Positions 57,331-64,000 of a stretch of DNA of 64,000 bases are shown piece by piece. The stretch spans positions 131,878,875-131,942,874 of the forward strand of contig OU015496.1 of the NCBI GenBank assembly GCA_907164885.2, written 5' to 3'. Both the position numbers and the translations under genes were made by a program. The number at the start of each line of letters is the position of its first letter. Within the stretch, counting starts at the first letter, position 1. Source of the stretch: Dolomedes plantarius (lineage: Eukaryota > Arthropoda > Arachnida > Araneae > Dolomedidae). Under the pieces are notes generated by a model. It worked only from the letters and a program-made list of their open reading frames with translations, did not search any database and was not told where the DNA came from.

Positions 57331-58329
57331 GTATATTGACTTTAGATTCAGGTCATCTCTCTCAAAGGATAATTATAATATAAGAAAAATTAAAAAAATA
57401 TGTAAAATGTATTTCCTTTATTACATTCTTATCCATAATACGGCTGAACATAGTATTTGCAAAATTTTAGACATTGTAAAAAATTCGCAGGCCTGTGACA
57501 AAAGAAAAACTTAGGTATTTTGATATTGTGTAAGATAAAATTCGTATTTATAGGATAATATTTTTACCATTTTTTAAAACCGTGATATTCAAGTTTAGTA
57601 TCCACTTTTGTGGCACAATTAAGGTTCGTTTTCGAGATTGATCAGGATAAAGAAAACATTACCTAAAACATTTGGTTATTCAATCTTCTTAAAAGGAGAT
57701 GTTCACTCAGATTATCATACTACTGAACATTTAAAGTACAGACAAAATATATTAGTAAAGCACTTTGCGTGAATATTCAACGAAGATTCTGGCAAAAGCA
57801 GTTATTTTTTACCACAAAATTGTATATATATGAAAGAAGCAAGTACGATTTCCTACTTTTCATGTGGTTTCGCAGTCATCTTATCTTGGCTTTGAATGCG
57901 TACTGCACAGTATTAGATACCAAATATATTTCCAGAGAAGTCTGAAATGTAAGATATTGGAAATAATTCAGTACTTTTTTTCTGAAAAATGTGATGTTCT
58001 TTTCCGAACAGTAGTTATTTCACGTATTAGATATGCTGTAATACATTTTCTAGTCAACTCTCTAGTGAAGTATGTAATAGTCATAAAGTAAAACATAAAA
58101 TTTTTAAACATACATAATTTTCTCTGTTCTTCTATGAATAGTATATATAACATAAATGCGTTATTATTCAAAAATTTCTTCATTATTTGATGCGATATAA
58201 TAATTTTCTGTTTAAATGTTGCAGAATAGAAGAATATTTTTCAAAAGAATATTTTACAGTGACATTATCCGAAGGTTATAAATTCGTCATAATCCGGAGG
58301 AAGTATTTTGCATTTACATTACTTTTTAA
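57331..58329. other. A/T-rich DNA without a recognisable gene
   Basis: Nothing recognisable. Short frames at 57864-58091 and 57968-58183 overlap on opposite strands and are A/T-driven. Confidence 0.65.
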
Positions 58330-58600
58330 ACGAGGCCCCGAGGTAGCCATAGTGGTAGCGCATCCCCACCCCGAATTCCAAAGGACGCCAGTTAATATCT
58401 TTGTGTCTGGGCTGGATAGGGACACGTTAGATCCATATACTGGAAATTCTTTATATGATGTCGGAGAGTTTGGGAAAAGGTACAATAATACCAGGTGTCG
58501 CCGCTGGCGGTACGCGGTCAAAATTGATGTACCATCGAGGTATGGTGTTGGTTCACCTATACGGTGCACTGTTATGAAAACAAGTAACGGTTTAGTGCAA
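58330..58600 (+). mobile_element. Possible tRNA-derived SINE
   Basis: GGTAGCCATAGTGGTAGCGC resembles a polymerase III A box, followed by CCCGAATTCC in a B-box-like position. The ~270-bp unit is much richer in GC than its flanks and includes CCGCTGGCGGTACGCGGTCA. It lies inside a 153-codon open frame (58187-58648) that continues into A/T-rich flanks on both sides, so that frame is probably fortuitous. Orientation and ends are uncertain, and no target-site duplication was fixed. Confidence 0.45.
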
Positions 58601-59904
58601 ATATGTTCATTGATAAGAGCCCTACATTGGCAAACAACAGCTTTTTAAATGGAAAAAAATAACAATAAACGTTTCAAAACAATGCCACGTTTTTATGGTA
58701 TAAATTACCTTATCTTTACCATTTTTACCTTTCAAGAATGAGCGTCTTCATCCGTGGAATTATTGGTCTGACTACATAACGTTCCGTCACTACATTGGTC
58801 TAAAGTTCAAAAACTGCCTTTCTATTTTCTTCATCTAATTGGATGCGTCAAACGAAAACAAACTGTTAAAAATATTTTAAAAGACGAAATCCATTTAACA
58901 TTTTTGGTGAGAGAAAATGAAGTTGTTTACAGTTCTAAGAACATAACTGAATTAAAACACGTCGTATACGGTGTGAAATTCCTCTTACAGACAAAAAAAA
59001 AAGGTTTATTTAGAAGACATTACCTTTTAAAGAATGTTCAAAACGTTCAAATAATTAAATATTTCTAACAAGAGTTATGCCATATGTTTTCGACAATCTT
59101 TTTATTTTGTTTACTACTTGTATTTATAAGTATGCACAATTTCGTAGTTTTGATCTCGTTGACAAACCGGAAAAGGGTTCACAGACAATTGTTATAATAG
59201 TAACTATAACTAATTGTGAAAGGACTAGAAAATGCTAATTTCAAACTCTAATTTAATGTAATATATGTAATTACAAAAATGAATAAAATCTATAGGCACC
59301 TCCCATTGTTTTAGCGGGCAGATTTCATACATGAAGTAGGGAAATTTTTTTTCCAAACGTCATTAGAATATTCTTGTATAAATTCGTTTATATAAATTCG
59401 TCATTAGAATATTCTTGTAAATATCAGTTGCGTTTTCTTTAGTTCACCTCGATCAATGATCTTTGTTTCAGAAGTGGACGAATTATTTTTCCCACTTATT
59501 AATTCCAACATATTAATGGATGAATTATTTTTCCTACTTAGCCCAAGTCCAAATTAAATATTGGGACCAGGGCTAATTTCCCTCTCCATTTATAAGGCTC
59601 CCATACTCTTTCCATTCTAATGACTTGAATTAGTGTAGAGTTAATCAACATACTTAACGTAGAAAATTTCTAAACGAATTATTTATCTGAATAATTATTT
59701 TTCAACCTTATTTATCACCTAGGGATAATCTCAATATCAAGGTATAAAACTCCTATCTTTTTCCTGTTTTTATGTCTTGTACTAAGAGAACTAATTCAAG
59801 TATGCAACGAGAAAAAAAATATTTCGAAATTCAAAAATATCTAGAATCTTATACATGCTTCATAATGCTATGAATTCCCCTGAATATTCTTAAATTGCTC
59901 GATT
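58601..59904. other. A/T-rich DNA with a small local duplication, no gene
   Basis: TCATTAGAATATTCTTGTA occurs twice, at about 59363 and 59400, with TATAAATTCGT between. Otherwise I see no gene, array or transposon end. Confidence 0.65.
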
Positions 59905-61505
59905 TGCCACTCATTAATTTCTATCGGTAATTTATCATAAAATACTTGAAAAGTACGATCGGATATTTCTTCATTTATAATAATACGGCTTTAAGACTGA
60001 ACTAATAACTGAATTCTTTTGTTAAATAATAAGTCCATTTTTTTCAATTTCACATAATCATTTAAAGACAGTCATTAATTTGTATCTATTATTTACTTAA
60101 ACTGCTTAATACCTTAAACTGCTGGAAATTCAGCAGAAAAACTATAACTGGATATTTCTGCAGTTCTTTTAACTTGACTTTAATATTGAACTGACAACTT
60201 TGTTTTCTTTTTAAATAAGTTTTTTTCCTTTTCGTAAATTAAATCAAAAACATTCATTGATTTCTATTGATTATTTACCTTAAACAGCTTGAAAATTTGT
60301 TGAAAATTGCAATCGGATATTTCCGCAGTTATATTAACTGGACTTTAAGACTGAACTGATAACTGAATTATATTGTTAAATAAGCCCTTTTTTTTCGAAT
60401 TTTGTGAAAAATGAAAAATATTCATTAATTTCTAGCGGTTATTTATCTTAAACTACTTGAAAATTACAATCGAATATTTCTTCATTTTTATAAATTCGGC
60501 TTTAAGACTGAACTGAACTGATTCCAATGTTAAATAATAAGTCTATTTTTTTCACATAAACAGTCAAAGACTTATTAATTTCTATCTATTATTTACCTTA
60601 AACTGCTTGAAATTCAGCAGAAAAATATAATTGGATATTTTTAAAGTTCTTTTAACTTTACTTTAAGAATGAACTGATTACTGAGTTTACTTCTTAAATA
60701 AATCCCTTTTTTTCCATTTACGTAAAATAAATCAAAATTACTCAATAATTTCCATCCATTAAATAAGTTAAGCTGCTTGAATTCAGCTTAAAAATATAAC
60801 CGGATATTTCTACAATTCATTTAATTTGTCTTTATGATTGATACGATAACTGAGTTTTTCTTGTTAAATATGTCTTATTTTTTCAATATCGAAAAATAAA
60901 TCAAAAGCACTCCCATCGATTATTTACCTTAACCTCATTGAAGATCAGCAGAAAATTGCAATCGGATATTTCGGCAGTTATATTAAATAGATTTTAAGAT
61001 TTAACTGATAACTAAATTTTCTTGTTAAATATGCTCTTTTTTTCCAATTTGGAAAATAAATCAAAAACACTCATCAATTTCTATCGGTTATTTACTTTAA
61101 AGTGCTTGAAAATTGCAATCGAATATTTCTGCGTTGATATAAATCCAACTGTATGACAGAACTGATAACTGAATTATCTTGTTAAAAAAGTAGCCTTATT
61201 TTTTTCGATTTCGCATAATCAGTCAAAGGCAGTGATTAATTTCTCTCTTTTATTTACCTTAAACTGCTTTAAAATCAGCAGAAAAATGCAACCGAATATT
61301 TCTGGAATTCTTTTCGTTTGACCTTAAGTATGAACTGATAACTGAGTTTTCTTGTTAAATGTCTTTTTATTTCAATTTCTCAAAATAAATCAAAAGCAAT
61401 CATTAATTTCCATCGATTATTTACCTTAAACAGCTTGAAAATAAGCAGAAAAATACAACCGGATATTTCTGTATTTCTATTAATTTAACTTTAAGACTGT
61501 TCTAA
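59905..61505. repeat. Tandem array M (~165-bp units, about 9-10 copies)
   Basis: TTATTTACCTTAAACTGCTT or a variant occurs near 60088, 60271, 60440, 60590, 60760, 60920, 61089, 61251 and 61417, a spacing of about 150-183 bp. Units share GCAGAAAAATATAACCGGAT followed by ATTTCTGCAG, and ACTTTAAGACTGAACTGATA followed by ACTGA. No coding capacity. Confidence 0.9.
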
Positions 61506-62454
61506 GAAAAACATTTCCTCTAAATGTCACTCAAATACATTTCCAGCAAGATTTTTCCAACACACAAAAAAATATAATATCAGATTGAGATATAAAACTT
61601 TCATTTCATTATTAGAAGTTAAAATAGTAGAAAAAAAATTCAAAATAAAAAAAATCTGATTTTTTTGTACAAAATGGTAAATGTTAAAAGTATGTATTTT
61701 TTTCACAAACAAAACAAAAAAAAACCTCATGACAAAATGTCAGACATGCTCCTCGCTTTAAAGATAAAACAACTATGAGACGGGTTTTGAAAAATGTAAG
61801 AAAGATGAGTTCTCTTTTATTTCATCCTTTACTGGACAATCACAGCCCATTTCTTGTTTCGAATAAAACATCTTGAGATAGTATTTCCCTTTTTTTTAAG
61901 AATTCCCAATTTTTAAAGTTACAAAGTATTTTATATTTGTTTGCGGTAAGAGCTAAGATTTAAAGTATCTGTCTAAAGCAAAACGAATAACTTCACATTT
62001 TTTTTCATCATTTCGTAAACTTCCTATATAACATGATACATTTTAAAAGTTTCTTTTTCCTGCAAATCCTTTTTGAACATCCGGGATTTAGATATTTGTA
62101 AATGGCTGTTTCGAACGTAGTAATAAAATATTTAGACGAATTATTTATTTCATTTCTGGTATTTTTTTTAAGATGAGAAAAAGTTTTTCTTTTCCATCTC
62201 GAGTTCAAAAATTGATTTGTAAGAATTGCTTTTAAAAATCTTCGAAGTATAATTATTTTATTATAAGCAAACACCGCCTTTTCATTTAAATAATACATAC
62301 ATAAAATGTTTTTCTTCATTGTTGATATAAGATACATTTTATGCAAAATTATTTAATAGCATCGAAAAAAGGTTAAAAACGTATATCATAATGAATCGTA
62401 ATAAATTAATATATTAAATTTCTTAAGTAATTAAATTTGTGTTGCACCAAAATA
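61506..62454. other. A/T-rich DNA without a recognisable gene
   Basis: No array or element is seen. A 112-codon minus-strand frame (62008-62346) is Lys/Asn/Ile-rich and without recognisable features. Confidence 0.65.
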
Positions 62455-63871
62455 CACTCTGTCACACAAAAAATATATGCACCCAAAAGGAAACGAGCTA
62501 CTATCACAACACTTAACAAGTATGTAGTGTATAAGGAGATAAGCAAATGATTACAAATTCAGAGGAACAGACAGTTTTATTAAGAAGATATGGCATGAAA
62601 AAGTTTACAAATCAGTAAGCAGTAAATCTACCTCTGGCAGCTATACAAGCCAAAACACGGATTGGCATCGAATCAATGAGGTCACCTATGACCTCCTGCG
62701 GAAGATCATGCCATAATCTTTGCAACGTGGCTGTTAATTCATCAGTATTCCGGGACGGCTGCAGTGTGTCTTCCAAGCACGTAAGACGTGATATATTAGT
62801 GAGAGGTCTAGTGATCTGGCATGCCATGAGAGTACGTCATATAATTGAAGACATTGTTGGGAGAGTCGCGCAGTATGTGGACGAGAGTTGTCTTGCTGAT
62901 AAATGGCACCTGTGCGACTTGATAGCCTAGTCAGTACAACTGGTGTTAAAATCTCGTCCACGTAACTGCGTACCTTCAAAGTGCGATGAAGGACGACTAG
63001 AGGTGATCGTGTGTCCCAATAAATCGCTCCCCAAACTGTCACACCTTGTGTAATCGCGGAATGCCTCTCGACAACAAATGCCGGATCGGACCGGTAGCCT
63101 GGCCTCCTCCGCACGCGTTTGCGCTAGTTATCAGCATTGAGACTGAATCGGGATTCATCGCTGAAGATCACACAGTCGGTCACACCCCAGCTTGCCCGAG
63201 GTCGGCAAAAATCCAATCGACACTGCCTATGATGTGGAGTCAGTGGTACGCGACTTAATGGACGTCGGCTCCTTATACCTGCCTCGTCCAGTCGTCTCCG
63301 AATGGATTTCGTTGATACCACCGGATGTGTGGAAGGTGGTAAATGACGTCGAACCGATTCTAGCGACGTTGTTGGTGCGGACGTGGCCGCTCTTATGATT
63401 GAACGATCCTCGCGCGCATCTGTGTTCCTGGGAAGCACTGACCCTCCGCGACAGTAGACTATCCCTTCCGTGATCCATAGTTGCCAACACCGAGCAACTA
63501 CTATATAGCTCTAACCGAGGTAGCGGCCGATACGCCTGTTCGACCAACCTGCTTCTCTGAGGACTACTATATGCCCACTCTGAAAGTCCGACAATTTTTC
63601 GTACTGTCGCCGGTTTCGTCTCAGAGGCATCTCTAGTCACAATTCCGTCCATCCATGTCGCCAGATTTGCTTGAATAACCCTATGGCACAAGCATTCATG
63701 CTTTTAAGCTCTCCCAGCAGCGCATCTCATATGCACATAGCACGCTTACCCTTGTCTTATAGGCGTCGTAATTTTAATCATTTGCATATATTTTACCAGA
63801 CTACATTCCTTCCAAGTTTCGTGATAGTAGCTCAATTTATTCTGGGTGCATATATTTTTTGTGACAGAGTG
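62455..63871 (-). mobile_element. Tc1-like element, copy 2, both ends present (1417 bp)
   Basis: The ends begin CACTCTGTCACACAAAAAAT on the left and, in reverse complement on the right, CACTCTGTCACAAAAAATAT. The inverted similarity continues through GCACCCA and GAGCTACTATCAC (~55 bp). TA flanks both sides (62453-62454 and 63872-63873). The transposase gene lies on the minus strand. A second, end-truncated copy is at 50878-52183. Confidence 0.93.
62620..63700 (-). pseudogene. Tc1-like transposase pseudogene, copy 2
   Basis: From the right, the minus strand shows decayed N-terminal HTH pieces (63690-63480), then a 104-codon frame (63438-63124) with RRHLPPSTHPVVSTKSIRRR and VIFSDESRFSLNADN (first catalytic Asp). 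A frameshift leads to a 126-codon frame (63114-62734) with GVTVWGAIYWDTRSPLV and YQQDNSRPHTARLSQQ (second Asp). The third block reads LSLIYHVLRAWK where Tc1 enzymes have PIEHVWD, so the catalytic Glu is replaced by Tyr. It is inactive although the inverted ends are preserved. Confidence 0.85.
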
Positions 63872-64000
63872 TATTATACAGAGGCTGTTCGCACATTTTT
63901 TAGACGTTTTTGGTAAGCGGTAATAAAAAATCGTTTGCCGCAAAAGAAATAATTGCAATTGTACTATGTTTTTAAAAGTCAAAATTATCGTCTGCGGCTT
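63872..64000. other. Right edge of the window, nothing recognisable
   Basis: About 130 bp of unique-looking sequence. TCGTTTGCCGCAAAAG and TCGTCTGCGGCTT are weakly similar, but nothing can be concluded at the window edge. Confidence 0.5.

Overview
The window is a strongly A/T-rich piece of an animal nuclear genome, most likely an arthropod and possibly an arachnid. The evidence is its transposon set: Tc1/mariner, hAT, Helitron, Ty3/Gypsy and non-LTR families, plus tRNA-derived SINE-like units, and long TA microsatellites. I found no host protein-coding gene that I can defend. It reads as intergenic DNA or the inside of a very large intron. No bacterial-type operon, CRISPR array, rRNA or functional tRNA gene is visible.

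The background is unusual. By my rough estimate, more than a third of the window consists of about a dozen successive, mutually unrelated tandem arrays. Periods run from about 160 to 590 bp and the copies are diverged. I call them A (1.3-10 kb, ~300 bp), B (11.8-14.3, ~197 and ~330 bp), C (14.4-15.8, ~250), D (19.0-21.7, ~230), E (24.0-25.0, ~160), F (25.4-26.4, ~365), G (26.4-28.7, composite), H (30.6-31.1, two copies), I (33.2-36.0, ~330), J (36.5-38.05, 393), K (40.0-43.2, ~255), L (45.5-46.0 and 50.4-50.9, ~185), N (55.6-57.3, ~405) and M (59.9-61.5, ~165).

Transposable elements are nested in these arrays, and target-site duplications allow several insertions to be placed exactly. Array A holds a decayed Tc1/mariner element (1-1298), a very young Gypsy LTR retrotransposon (1491-7158; nearly identical LTRs, CTAGG duplication) and a non-autonomous Helitron with tandemly repeated 3' ends (7456-8377). 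Array D holds a second Helitron (20494-21309). Array E/F holds a 5'-truncated non-LTR retrotransposon (25027-25398). Array G holds a hAT MITE (26668-27163) and an internally deleted mariner-like MITE (27854-28435). Array L is split by a decayed Gypsy element (46023-50357). Array N holds a foldback element (55886-56714). Further elements are a truncated mariner fossil (17.2-18.3 kb), two Tc1-like copies (50878-52183 and 62455-63871), a third Helitron (52219-52862), a second foldback element (53962-54971), a solo LTR (55089-55465) and SINE-like units near 30.1 and 58.3 kb.

The only long intact reading frame is in the young Gypsy element. It is a 497-residue protein in which the start of Gag is fused in frame to the end of RNase H and a complete integrase, an apparent deletion derivative. 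The most informative structural signals are the serial arrays themselves, the Helitron 3'-end repeats that carry array-D flank sequence, the Gag-integrase fusion, the two palindromic elements, and an 85-bp near-perfect hairpin at 32.3 kb.
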